In this document: piece after piece, positions 43,108 to 51,647 of the stretch
Position numbering within the stretch: the stretch's first letter is position 1
How the letters are laid out: every line of letters starts with the position of its first letter
From: DATAPD01 sp036265385
GTDB lineage: Bacteria; Acidobacteriota; Terriglobia; Terriglobales; Acidobacteriaceae
Length of the DNA stretch: 64,000 nt
Direction: 5' to 3'
Assembly: GCA_036265385.1 (NCBI GenBank)
Contig: DATAPD010000008.1
Span: forward strand, 173,487 to 237,486
Program-made: the position numbers and the translations under genes
Notes under the pieces: generated by a model
What the model saw: only the letters and a program-made list of their open reading frames with translations
Databases searched by the model: none
What the model was told of the DNA's origin: nothing

Positions 43108-44859
43108 TTAGTATCTCCACGAGGTCAGGTCTGCCCCTGCGGGAGCCGTCTTTTGCATTCGATCCAATATCTTTTCCAGATACATCGTGTGGTAATGCAA
43201 ACGCGAAAGATAATTCGGCAAATTGGGGTCTCCGTTCCAGCAATGCTCCGCACGCTCCCCGTATTTCACCTCTCCGTCGTAGGGTGGATTTTTCGTTGTC
43301 TTCAGAAAGTCCTCAAGATAGTAGACCGCGTTCGTGAGGAAATAGGTGTCCGCGCTGCCCACATAAACGTGGAGCTTGCCTTGCAACTTAGGTCCTAACG
43401 TAGCCCAATCGCGCTGCAGGATCGCGCTCAGGTCGTACTTCTCTTTCCAATAAGCCGCAACCGACTTATCAATGACTCCGGTTTCCTTGTCAAAGATCGG
43501 CTTTGGATACCCATCGTCTCCCGCCGGTCCGAACACTGCCTGCCATATGTCAAATTGCTCTCCCGATCTCGCATGCGATCCGAGGGCCAACTCATATTGA
43601 TTGACTCCCTGCATAGTTATGAACGTCCGTCCCAGGTAGTCACGCATGGCGGGTTGCGGAATTCGAGCGTGGGCCCCCTCCATAAAAAATGCATTCTTGT
43701 CGTCGTAAAGATTGGCTGTCACATAAGAACGAAAATCGACCGGATCCGGGCACGCGATAAACGCCCCGTTATAGTGGTCGGGATAGAACATTTGCACAGC
43801 CATGGCTTCCCAGCCGCCCGTGGATCCTCCGTAAGCAAAGCGCGCCCATCCCTGCCCGATACCGCGAAATTCTTTCTCGATGGCCGGAATCAGTTCCGTC
43901 TCGATCGCATCGCCATATGGACCCAAGTTAGCCGAATTAACCGCATACGAGTCGTCATAGTAGGGATTCGCATGATTGATCTCCGCGATGAGTATTCGGG
44001 GAAACTTCGCGGAAATCCATTGCTGATAGAACTTGTACGCTTCTTGTTGCTGAATCCTGTTGTAGCCGGCTATGTGGAAGCGCTCGCTGTAATCCGGCTT
44101 GAGGTCTGGATCTGGAGGTTCTGTCCGGAAACCACCGAAATCGTAGTTGAAGTGGTCCTCTGCGATGATCAGCGGGAACCGCACGTTCGGATGCGCGTCA
44201 AATCCCTCTGGCACGAGCACGTTCGCGCTCAGATACATCGGACGGCCCCAAAACTTTGTTAACAATTCACTTTTGATCTTCAGATGACGAACATACTTTG
44301 TATCCTTCGGATCAGGTATCGCCGGGATCTCCTGGTCCAACACGACATCAATTGCATTTCCGGCTTTCGTTAACGAAATCTTTTTGGGTTTTGAGTACAG
44401 ATTTCCAGGGGCAAGATTCCAATGTTGCCCTTCTCCGCGGTCCATGGGGAGTTTTACAACATGCCCATCCGCGCGATGAAAAGTTTCATAACGATGCAAG
44501 ACGACCTGCACGTAGTACTCTCCATCGGGCACGTCATGCAAATAGCGCACGGGGAATCCGAATGCGCGGTCATCGACCGTAATCGTCGCATCGGGCTTCA
44601 TACCATCTACGTCGACTCCGAAGATCATTTGTGTCTTCGGCGTATCGTTTACTTGCATGCGCGGTTCATCGGATGGATCACTCGAGAGCACTAGCAGTAG
44701 GCGACCATCAATCGGCTGGGCGCTTCTTGAACTCGGAAAGGCAACAGAGAATCGCGGACCCGTGTTCTGTGCGGCCACTGCAGAAACCAAAACTACGATG
44801 GCAAAAACGGCGCCAGCCACAATTCTTAATGCTACGGGCTTACGAGTCGACAGTTGCAT
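43108..44859 (-). CDS. Exported alpha/beta-hydrolase (enterochelin-esterase-like)
   Basis: A 583-residue protein with a Sec signal (VSAVAA|QN). The N-terminal 250 residues are beta-rich. The C-terminal region has an alpha/beta-hydrolase core: nucleophile in FAYGGSTGGWEAMAVQMFYPDHY (G-x-S-x-G-G), a later Asp in the GSADTYF region and His in RAEHCWNGDPN. The fold resembles the esterase D/enterochelin esterase group. Periplasmic, substrate unknown. Its orientation with the PhoB-like gene 92 nt upstream suggests either one transcription unit or separate ones. Confidence 0.78.
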   Translation of the reverse strand: MQLSTRKPVALRIVAGAVFAIVVLVSAVAAQNTGPRFSVAFPSSRSAQPIDGRLLLVLSSDPSDEPRMQVNDTPKTQMIFGVDVDGMKPDATITVDDRAFGFPVRYLHDVPDGEYYVQVVLHRYETFHRADGHVVKLPMDRGEGQHWNLAPGNLYSKPKKISLTKAGNAIDVVLDQEIPAIPDPKDTKYVRHLKIKSELLTKFWGRPMYLSANVLVPEGFDAHPNVRFPLIIAEDHFNYDFGGFRTEPPDPDLKPDYSERFHIAGYNRIQQQEAYKFYQQWISAKFPRILIAEINHANPYYDDSYAVNSANLGPYGDAIETELIPAIEKEFRGIGQGWARFAYGGSTGGWEAMAVQMFYPDHYNGAFIACPDPVDFRSYVTANLYDDKNAFFMEGAHARIPQPAMRDYLGRTFITMQGVNQYELALGSHARSGEQFDIWQAVFGPAGDDGYPKPIFDKETGVIDKSVAAYWKEKYDLSAILQRDWATLGPKLQGKLHVYVGSADTYFLTNAVYYLEDFLKTTKNPPYDGEVKYGERAEHCWNGDPNLPNYLSRLHYHTMYLEKILDRMQKTAPAGADLTSWRY

Positions 44860-44951
44860 TCCGGACTCCTTGCATGAGCTTTGATGAACAGCGAATTTTA
44901 CCTAAATCGCTGTCCACTCGCGACTCAGCTTCGGAGTCCAAAGCTCGACCT

Positions 44952-45683
44952 TCAAGGGAACTGTCCAACCGAAGAGTCGAACCGATATCCAAAACCGCGG
45001 AGCGTTTTTATATAACGGGGCTGGTTCTCATCTTCTTCGATCTTCTCGCGTATCCGTCGCACATATACATCAATCGAACGCTGTGTGACGAATGCAGTGT
45101 CCTTCCAAACGGCGTCGAGCAACTGCTGTCGACTGAACACGCGGCCTGGGTGATTCGCGAGATATTCCAGCAATCTGAATTCCTTGACCGTGCAGGCCAC
45201 GGCCTCTCCCTTCAACCGTATCGTCATCGAAGACGAATCAATTTCCAGTTCGCCCACCTTGATGACATCGTTTTCACTCGGGGTGGTCGATCTTAAGAGT
45301 GCCCGCACACGCGCCACCAATTCGCGAGGACTGAAGGGTTTCACGATGTAGTCGTCCCCGCCGAGCTCCAGACCTCGAATGCGGTCTTCTTCGGAAGCCC
45401 GGGCTGTCAGGAAGATCACAGGCGTACTTGAGAACTCAGGCATGTGGCGAATACGGCGGCACAGATCGAAACCGGTGTCCTCTCCCGGGAGCATCACGTC
45501 GAGCAGAAACAGTGACGGATGCTCTAGCAAAGCGGCAGAAATAACGGCTTGTGACGACGCGAAAGCTTGTGTTTTAAACCCGGCTGTCCCGAGATTGTGT
45601 TCGATGAGACGAGAAATCTCAAGATCGTCTTCGACGATAGAGATCGAATTCGAATGGCGAGACGCGCTCGGCTCCAGATTCAT
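44952..45683 (-). CDS. OmpR/PhoB-family response regulator
   Basis: A 243-residue regulator. Receiver domain: ISIVEDDLEISRLIE, phospho-Asp in LFLLDVMLPGEDTGFDL, Thr in VIFLTARAS, Lys in IVKPFSP. The winged-helix domain begins at about residue 140 (VIKVGELEIDSSSMTIRLKGEAVACTVKEFRLLEYLANHPGRVFSRQQLLDAVW) and ends in RGFGYRFDSS. It lies downstream of the broken phoU gene, as phoB does in phosphate regulons. No histidine kinase or pst genes are present nearby, so a phosphate role is only likely. Confidence 0.9.
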   Translation of the reverse strand: MNLEPSASRHSNSISIVEDDLEISRLIEHNLGTAGFKTQAFASSQAVISAALLEHPSLFLLDVMLPGEDTGFDLCRRIRHMPEFSSTPVIFLTARASEEDRIRGLELGGDDYIVKPFSPRELVARVRALLRSTTPSENDVIKVGELEIDSSSMTIRLKGEAVACTVKEFRLLEYLANHPGRVFSRQQLLDAVWKDTAFVTQRSIDVYVRRIREKIEEDENQPRYIKTLRGFGYRFDSSVGQFP

Positions 45684-45833
45684 GACGGCTGAGAATTGCG
45701 TCCTGACCGGGTCTGCGCAGGATTGCGAACAAATAAGACACAGTGGCGCACGTGTAGACTCTATGCCACACGTATTTCAGAAGTGTTGCGGTTTTGTTAA
45801 CGTCGCGTGAAAAGTCGCCGGCCTTGACCAACT

Positions 45834-46507
45834 CTAAAGGGTCAGTGATTTTTTCGAGGCGTGTCTTAGACTTCTGCCTTCGCTTGAACTAATCAGCTCT
45901 TCTGCCAAATTCTTGGCATGATCCCCCGCCCGCTCGAAAGCTTGCGCAACCAGCATCACCTCAAACACGTGGGGGATGCTTGTTTACTGGCGAGATGTCG
46001 CTGGAATAAGGCGCGACAGCTCGCATCCACTCGGGCATCGGTCAACAAGACTTTTCTCCCGCACTCAGGATTGTTAGTTGCGAAGCCGAGATGCACTACC
46101 TCCAGCATCTCGCAAAGTATCGACGCCATCTCCATCAATTCCTGCCGGTCCGTTTTGCTGACCACTGCAGTCCGATGATGCAGCATGACGAGGTCACCGA
46201 CTCTCTCTAGGTCGGTAATAAATTTAAGGCAGGCTAGCAACCGACGAGCCTTTTTTTCTCCAGCCCGCGTGATTGCGCCGGCAATCTTCTAGTCGATCTC
46301 TCTTTCGATCTTATCGAGTTCTCGTTCACAGTCCCGAATAGCAGGAAAAGCAATACGAGACGAATTCTCGAGCAGGTCTTTCACATTGAATACCGCGTCT
46401 CGAGCAATGAGGCAGGCTTTTCGAACCAGGGGTGTCAGTTCGTCTTGAGAGTATGACTGTCCCGTTCCCACTTCGAGTTCGGCGGACATTTGGATCGCAC
46501 CCGTCAC
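45834..46507 (-). pseudogene. phoU: phoU, broken by an in-frame TAG and a frameshift
   Basis: The reverse strand encodes a PhoU protein in three pieces. 46507-46292 gives the N-terminal half up to RELDKIEREID, and then TAG (46291-46289) interrupts where a residue such as Glu is expected. The same frame resumes (KIAGAITRAGEKKARRLLACLKFITDLERVGDLVMLHHRTAVV). The C-terminus (VFEVMLVAQAFERAGDHAKNLAEELISSSEG) is one frame away; the shift falls near a G5 run at 45971-45975. PhoU normally represses the Pst/PhoB phosphate response. Two lesions argue for loss of function, though the homopolymer one could be a sequencing error. The PhoB-type gene follows. Confidence 0.85.
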
Positions 46508-46592
46508 TAGAGTACCTGCCTATATTCTAGAGTTGTTGTGAAAGAAATGTTAAAGATCTCTCTTCTTCGCATGCTCATCGCACCCGCACATA

Positions 46593-48200
46593 CTATTTAG
46601 TTTTCAGGCGTCCTTCTCCCAGGTCGAGTTCCCTCTCGATTTCCCGTAACAGGTCGTCGCCGATACGGCCACGATTTCGCAGCTGGATTGCGGTTTGTCG
46701 TTCTACTCCAAGCAGTTCACGTGATAATTCAGTGTACCGATCGTGGAAATGCGGATCGAAATCTGAGTCACTGTCGTCAGGATTTTCAGCCAGTGCCGCG
46801 AGCCGACTACGATAGTGCTGCGCCACATCGATGTAGATCTCTGGGAATGCAACTTCATCCTTCTCTCTGGCTTGTTCCAGATGATTGAGTGCAGCCTGCA
46901 GAATGATCTTTCGTGCCTCTTGCTCTTCCGAACGCTCGTCCGAACCCGCAACTCCGAGCGCGCGGATGAGGGATGGTAGGGTCAGGCCTTGTAGGACTAG
47001 CGTCACGAGGATGACGCTGAATGCCAGAAAGATAATCAGATTCCGTTGAACAAATGGACTACCATCTGCAAGAGTCTGCGGTAGCGCGATCGCGGCTGCG
47101 AGTGAAACGACCCCGCGCATTCCCGTCCACCCCACGACGAAAATGCTTCGAGCGGAAGGCATTGGCTCGTGCTGGTGTAGAAGGCTCCTCCGGATCACAT
47201 TGGCCAGATATGCACCCGGAAACATCCAGATCAAGCGAAGCAGGATAAGAAAACCACTGAAGCTTAGGCCATAAACAAACAAGGTGCGCAGATTATGGTC
47301 TTGAATGGCTCCCATCACGAAATGCAACTGCAGACCGATAAGAACAAAAACCAAACCGTTAAGGACGAACGTTAAAGAATCCCATACAGCCCATGCTTGA
47401 AGTCGGACGGTCGGCGAGAAAAAGTGCGAGCTTTTGCGGCTGAGATAAAGACCACAAGTCACGACTGATAAAACACCTGAGGCATGGATGAAATCTGCCG
47501 CAAGGTATGCGATGTAACAAGTCAGAATGCTTAGGACAATCTCAATTGGCGCATCATCCAATTGATGCTCAATGCGATGTACAATTTGGCCGATCAGCAG
47601 GCCCACCCCGATTCCCACCAGTGTCAAGTAGCACAAACGAGTGAAGCCCTCGGCGAACGTCGGCACATGTCCTTGCATAAGCAAACCGATTCCGAATTCC
47701 AGTGCAAGAAGGGCCGTCGCATCGTTCAGTAGGCTCTCCCCTTCGAGAATGTCCACCATCCTCCTTGGCAAACCAAGTCGCTTGGCAATGGACGTGGCCG
47801 CAATCGCATCGGTGGGAGCCACAATCGCTCCCAGCACAAGTCCGATTCTCCAATCGAATGCTGGAAAGAGCCACTGGCCAGCCTGCGTGACTCCGATGGT
47901 GGTGAATGTCACAAGACCGAAGGCCAGCAAGAATATGCTTACCAGGTTGTACTTGAACTCGCGCCATGAAGTTGTCCATGCCGCGCTGTAAAGAAGAGGC
48001 GGCAGAATCACAAAGAAAACAAGGTCCGAATTGAGCGTGATCATCGGAATTCCCGGCACAAAGCTCAGGAATAGCCCACCAATGACCATTACGATTGGAT
48101 AAGGAATCTGCAGCCTTCTGGCCAAAACTCCGAACACCACCACGAACAGCAGAAGCAACAGAAAAACTATTTCGATTTGATGAATGCCACTTCCGAGCAT
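46593..48200 (-). CDS. Na+/H+ antiporter, CPA1 family
   Basis: A 535-residue membrane protein with about 12 helices and a cytoplasmic C-terminal domain (residues about 405-535) rich in Glu/Arg. Transport-core motifs: LGAIVAPTDAIAATSIAKRLG (the ion-binding PTD motif) and ILEGESLLNDATALLALEFG. The C-terminal region contains a coiled, acidic stretch (EEQEARKIILQAALNHLEQA) likely to regulate. The family exchanges cytoplasmic Na+ (or K+) for protons. Upstream of the broken phoU gene, same strand, 85 nt apart. Confidence 0.93.
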   Translation of the reverse strand: MLGSGIHQIEIVFLLLLLFVVVFGVLARRLQIPYPIVMVIGGLFLSFVPGIPMITLNSDLVFFVILPPLLYSAAWTTSWREFKYNLVSIFLLAFGLVTFTTIGVTQAGQWLFPAFDWRIGLVLGAIVAPTDAIAATSIAKRLGLPRRMVDILEGESLLNDATALLALEFGIGLLMQGHVPTFAEGFTRLCYLTLVGIGVGLLIGQIVHRIEHQLDDAPIEIVLSILTCYIAYLAADFIHASGVLSVVTCGLYLSRKSSHFFSPTVRLQAWAVWDSLTFVLNGLVFVLIGLQLHFVMGAIQDHNLRTLFVYGLSFSGFLILLRLIWMFPGAYLANVIRRSLLHQHEPMPSARSIFVVGWTGMRGVVSLAAAIALPQTLADGSPFVQRNLIIFLAFSVILVTLVLQGLTLPSLIRALGVAGSDERSEEQEARKIILQAALNHLEQAREKDEVAFPEIYIDVAQHYRSRLAALAENPDDSDSDFDPHFHDRYTELSRELLGVERQTAIQLRNRGRIGDDLLREIERELDLGEGRLKTK

Positions 48201-48434
48201 GTACTCACCTGGAACTTCCCACCACAGCTTGCCCCAAATCCTACGCTCAACTGCGTGGTCGTTTGTTCATAAATCGCATCATGCTGTTTAACGCTGATTG
48301 TCCTGTCTTTGATTATCTACATGGTTTTGACAATGTTTTTACAATCTTCGAAATATCCGCGCTCATCGAACCTGCATATCTCATGAGCTGTTCGAATAGG
48401 CTCCGCAAAAGATAACAATTCAAGCAGGCTGAAG

Positions 48435-49124
48435 ATGACGCGGTATTCGAGTTTGTCTTTGAAAGACATCGTCTGTTTATGCGCCGGACCTTGCGATCAG
48501 GCAGCCTGGGAGGAATTCGTGTCGCGGGTCGGAAGGTCAATCAGCCTTACCATTATCCGCACGGCCTCGGCGTGGGGAGAACCCGGCCGATCACTGGTTG
48601 AGGACCTCGTTCAATGTACCTACATGCGGCTGTGGGAAGACGGTTGCCGGCTGCTCCGAGACTTCGCGATTCAGCATCCCGAATCAATTTTGGGATATCT
48701 GAAAAAAGTGGCGGCCAACATCACCCACGACCATTTCAAACATCTGCACAGCCAATCATGCGGGCGGAGTAATCCCCACGTGTCTACCGCCGAGGTCGAC
48801 GTCGAAGCTCAACAAGGCGCTCACGGGAGTGAAGAATGCATCGCCTTCGCACTTTTCCTCGGGGAGATAGACGATAACCTGAATCGATGCCTCTCAGGCC
48901 CCGATCAAGAGCGTGATCGCACGATTTTCTGGCTCTACTTCCGCCAAGGCATGAGTACAAAGGAGATCGCCTCCCTGCCCACGATCGGCTTGGGCTCAAA
49001 AGGAGTCGGAAGTGTCATTGAGCGGCTAAAACGTGGCATTCGCGAGCAACTCCTCCTTCATGCCAGCGACGGTCTACACGGACAAACGTCCTCAAAAGCA
49101 AATCTCCTGGCCGTGTCGTATTAG
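48435..49124 (+). CDS. ECF-like RNA polymerase sigma factor
   Basis: A 229-residue protein. Region 2 is VEDLVQCTYMRLWEDG and the following AIQHPESILGYLKKVAANITHDHFKH; region 4 is DRTIFWLYFRQGMSTKEIASLPTIGLGSKGVGSVIERLKRGIREQL. It is longer than average in the linker. It is followed by the gene of a membrane protein that looks like its anti-sigma factor. Unlike the other sigma gene it is not paired with a kinase. Confidence 0.8.
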   Translation: MTRYSSLSLKDIVCLCAGPCDQAAWEEFVSRVGRSISLTIIRTASAWGEPGRSLVEDLVQCTYMRLWEDGCRLLRDFAIQHPESILGYLKKVAANITHDHFKHLHSQSCGRSNPHVSTAEVDVEAQQGAHGSEECIAFALFLGEIDDNLNRCLSGPDQERDRTIFWLYFRQGMSTKEIASLPTIGLGSKGVGSVIERLKRGIREQLLLHASDGLHGQTSSKANLLAVSY

Positions 49125-49128
49125 AAGA

Positions 49129-50229
49129 TTGGGGTACTACCACTTGGAACGTTCGCCGGGGCAACATCTCGACCAGCGGGAACTGCAGGCTCTGGTTCAA
49201 CCATTGTCGCGCACAGCCTCCGAGACTGATTCCCTTCTTTCAGGAACAATTCGAGTAGCCGAAGAACACTTGCTCACTTGCGAGTCTTGCCAGGAAGCTG
49301 TTTCGCGCTACCGGCAGCTTCTCCGTATTCGCTCTTCTATGGATCCGCGCAACGCTGCGAGCGGGCCACAGTGCCTTACGGGAGAGGGCATCGACTGGAA
49401 TGAAGTAGCTGCGGGTCTGTGGCCCGAGCAGCGAGCTAAACAGTTAATCATGCACGCTGCCGTATGCGACCAGTGTGGTCCATTGCTTCGCGCCGCAACA
49501 CTTGGCGATGACGATGCCAATACCGATGAAGAACGCCTGCTCGCATCTTTGAAGCCACCGTCACGGCCTGACCTTACTATTGCAATTCACCAGAGATTCT
49601 CTGCCTGGTTTATGAAGTGGCCGGTTCCCGCGGTCGCGGCTGTCTTGCTTGTCGTCGTCGTGATCGCAAAGCCCCCATCCTCCTCAACGTCCGTTTCCGG
49701 GCAACAATTGTCGGAGTTCGCGGTGCAAACTCACCAGCAGGCGCAAGGCCGCCTCGCGCTCGACTTTCGTACCGACTCGCCCGAGGCTTTGAACACTTGG
49801 TTTCGAGAAAAAGCATCGTTCCCTCTCGTATTACCGACGTCGCCCATACCACCAGACCAAGCACCCGTCCCATATCATCTTGAAGGTGCGCAGCTGGTTC
49901 GCCTCGGCCGGGGTAGTGCCGCTTACATCGCATACAAGATGCAGACTGGGCCTGTCGGGCTGATGGTGGCGCCTGCTTCGCTTGTCGTCGCTTCTGGTGG
50001 CAAGCAGGTAAACATTAATCAGTTGGCTTTTCACTACAGTGTGGTCGAGCAATATCGAGTCGTTAGCTGGTCGGTACACGGACTGACCTATGCCCTCGTA
50101 TCGCAAGAACCGAACAACATGCAATCATCGTGCATGGTGTGCCATTCCGCCCTCAGGGATCGAGACCTAACTCACACTCCACCCCCTCTGGTCTCGGAGA
50201 CGAACCCGCTCGAGCCTCTGCTCCAGTAA
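49129..50229 (+). CDS. Putative anti-sigma factor with C-terminal CXXCH motif
   Basis: About 366 residues. The start is uncertain; TTG 49129, just after the sigma stop, fits the layout, although the frame is open from GTG 49033. The N-terminal half contains two cysteine pairs resembling zinc-binding anti-sigma (zf-HC2) domains (EEHLLTCESCQEAV; HAAVCDQCGPLL). One membrane segment (WPVPAVAAVLLVVVVIA) lies near residue 170. The outer domain ends with SSCMVCHSALRDRDL, a CXXCH haem-attachment motif. It may therefore sense a haem- or redox-related signal outside the membrane and release the sigma factor. Inference only. Confidence 0.65.
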   Translation: MGYYHLERSPGQHLDQRELQALVQPLSRTASETDSLLSGTIRVAEEHLLTCESCQEAVSRYRQLLRIRSSMDPRNAASGPQCLTGEGIDWNEVAAGLWPEQRAKQLIMHAAVCDQCGPLLRAATLGDDDANTDEERLLASLKPPSRPDLTIAIHQRFSAWFMKWPVPAVAAVLLVVVVIAKPPSSSTSVSGQQLSEFAVQTHQQAQGRLALDFRTDSPEALNTWFREKASFPLVLPTSPIPPDQAPVPYHLEGAQLVRLGRGSAAYIAYKMQTGPVGLMVAPASLVVASGGKQVNINQLAFHYSVVEQYRVVSWSVHGLTYALVSQEPNNMQSSCMVCHSALRDRDLTHTPPPLVSETNPLEPLLQ

Positions 50230-50407
50230 TCTTCCTGTTCTAGCCGGCACTTATCCATCTACACCTGCGTTCGAAGCAGTTCCGACTAACTCGGCTGTCG
50301 CTTCTTTCAAAGTGAGCAGTCACTAAAAAAAGCAAACCTTCTCTGGATCTCGTTACGTCTTGTGAGGCGGTTGATCAACGCCGAACAGATACTAAGGAGA
50401 ATCAATC

Positions 50408-50860
50408 ATGAAAGGGTTGTCATCGGCCTCCCGCGACTCGGGAAATCATTCAGTTCGTCCAGCGCAACGCATCGCTGCGCTGCTTGTACTGCTCGCATTC
50501 GTATCTATCTATAGTTCTGCTCAGTACGGCGGCAACGGAGGTGGAAGTTATGGCTCAAAAGGAGCCGCCATCGGCGGTGCGATTGCCGGCGGTGCCGTGG
50601 GTGCTGGCTTGCTCTATTTGAAATTTCACCACCGTACAACATTGCAGGGCTGCGTTACTGGCTCCGGAGGCGAGCTTGTCAACGAAAACGATCGTCAAAC
50701 CTACAAACTCACGAGTAAGCATTTGAACATGCTGAAAGTTGGTGAACGGGTGGAACTGTCGGGGAAAAAGTCTACTCATGATTCTCAGACCGCGACATTC
50801 GACGTTTCCAAGGTGAAGAATCTCGGGCAATGCACGCTCACCACCGCGGAACAGCGCTGA
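50408..50860 (+). CDS. Secreted glycine-zipper protein
   Basis: A 150-residue exported protein with AAGGAG before the start. Signal segment at about residues 20-37 (RIAALLVLLAFVSIYSSA|Q). The mature N-terminus is glycine-rich (YGGNGGGSYGSKGAAIGGAIAGGAVGAGLLY), a glycine zipper that can insert in membranes. The C-terminal half (LQGCVTGSGGELVNENDRQTYKL..., VGERVELSGKK...) is an OB-fold-like domain with two Cys. Unknown function; downstream of the sigma/anti-sigma pair. Confidence 0.75.
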   Translation: MKGLSSASRDSGNHSVRPAQRIAALLVLLAFVSIYSSAQYGGNGGGSYGSKGAAIGGAIAGGAVGAGLLYLKFHHRTTLQGCVTGSGGELVNENDRQTYKLTSKHLNMLKVGERVELSGKKSTHDSQTATFDVSKVKNLGQCTLTTAEQR

Positions 50861-50942
50861 ACGTACTCACTAAATTCACGTCATCACAAGCACAACGGGA
50901 TCTATAGCAACTTGAACGAGATTAACCTACTTGGAGGAAGTT

Positions 50943-51494
50943 ATGACACGTAGTTTCTTTGCAGTAACACTGCTCGCGCTTGGCTTTGCGGCAGTCAGTC
51001 CGCTCTCGAGAGCAGCCGCGAACGACAGCACCAGCTTCAACCTCGTCAAATCGGCTGGGGCCGCGTCCTGTTTGAAATCAACTGCGCGTGGACGCGTTTC
51101 AATAAGCGATCTCGGTCAGGTTCAGAACATGCACGTCGAAGTGTTCTCCTTGCCGAGCAACACGCAGTTCACATTGTTCGTTACCAACACTCCCAATGCT
51201 CCTTTTACGCCTGCCTTCTATGAAGGCGACCTCACGACAGACAGTCGTGGAAATGGAGTAGTTGACGTCACCGGAATTTTCAGCGACGAAACCTTCATCT
51301 TGAATCCCGGTACGCCGGCAGTTCCCACTGGACTTCAACACCTCGGACTATGGTTTGCCGATCCAACCCAGGCCGGAAACGTCGGATGCCCGGATAATGC
51401 GACGCCATTCGATGGCGATCACCAGGCAGGAATTCAAGTGTTGAATACAAGCAATTTCCCTGATGACAAGGGCCCGTTGGGGCGAATTAAGTAG
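50943..51494 (+). CDS. Exported protein of unknown function
   Basis: A 183-residue exported protein; start ATG 50943 with GGAGGAA upstream. Signal peptide MTRSFFAVTLLALGFAAVSPLSRAA. The mature part is a small beta-sandwich-like domain (ARGRVSISDLGQVQNMHVEVFSLPSNTQFTLFVTN...) with two Cys. It ends just before a strong terminator. I do not recognise a function. Its position after the sigma factor suggests it could belong to that regulon. Confidence 0.72.
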   Translation: MTRSFFAVTLLALGFAAVSPLSRAAANDSTSFNLVKSAGAASCLKSTARGRVSISDLGQVQNMHVEVFSLPSNTQFTLFVTNTPNAPFTPAFYEGDLTTDSRGNGVVDVTGIFSDETFILNPGTPAVPTGLQHLGLWFADPTQAGNVGCPDNATPFDGDHQAGIQVLNTSNFPDDKGPLGRIK

Positions 51495-51510
51495 AGCTCA
51501 GACGTTAGCC

Positions 51511-51540
51511 GGGGTTTGGCAGACCCAAACCCCACTTTTT
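51511..51540 (+). terminator. Rho-independent terminator
   Basis: GGGGTTTGG / CCAAACCCC, 9-bp perfect stem with a CAGAC loop, followed by ACTTTTT. It separates the previous gene from the protease gene. Confidence 0.9.
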
Positions 51541-51647
51541 AAGCCCTTATTCCCAATCCGGCTAATTTGGGCTAAGTTATTCAAACTCTTTCTCCGGTCT
51601 ACGCTCCCGGACCGTGTCAACACAAGCACGTTACAGAGAGGAACACC

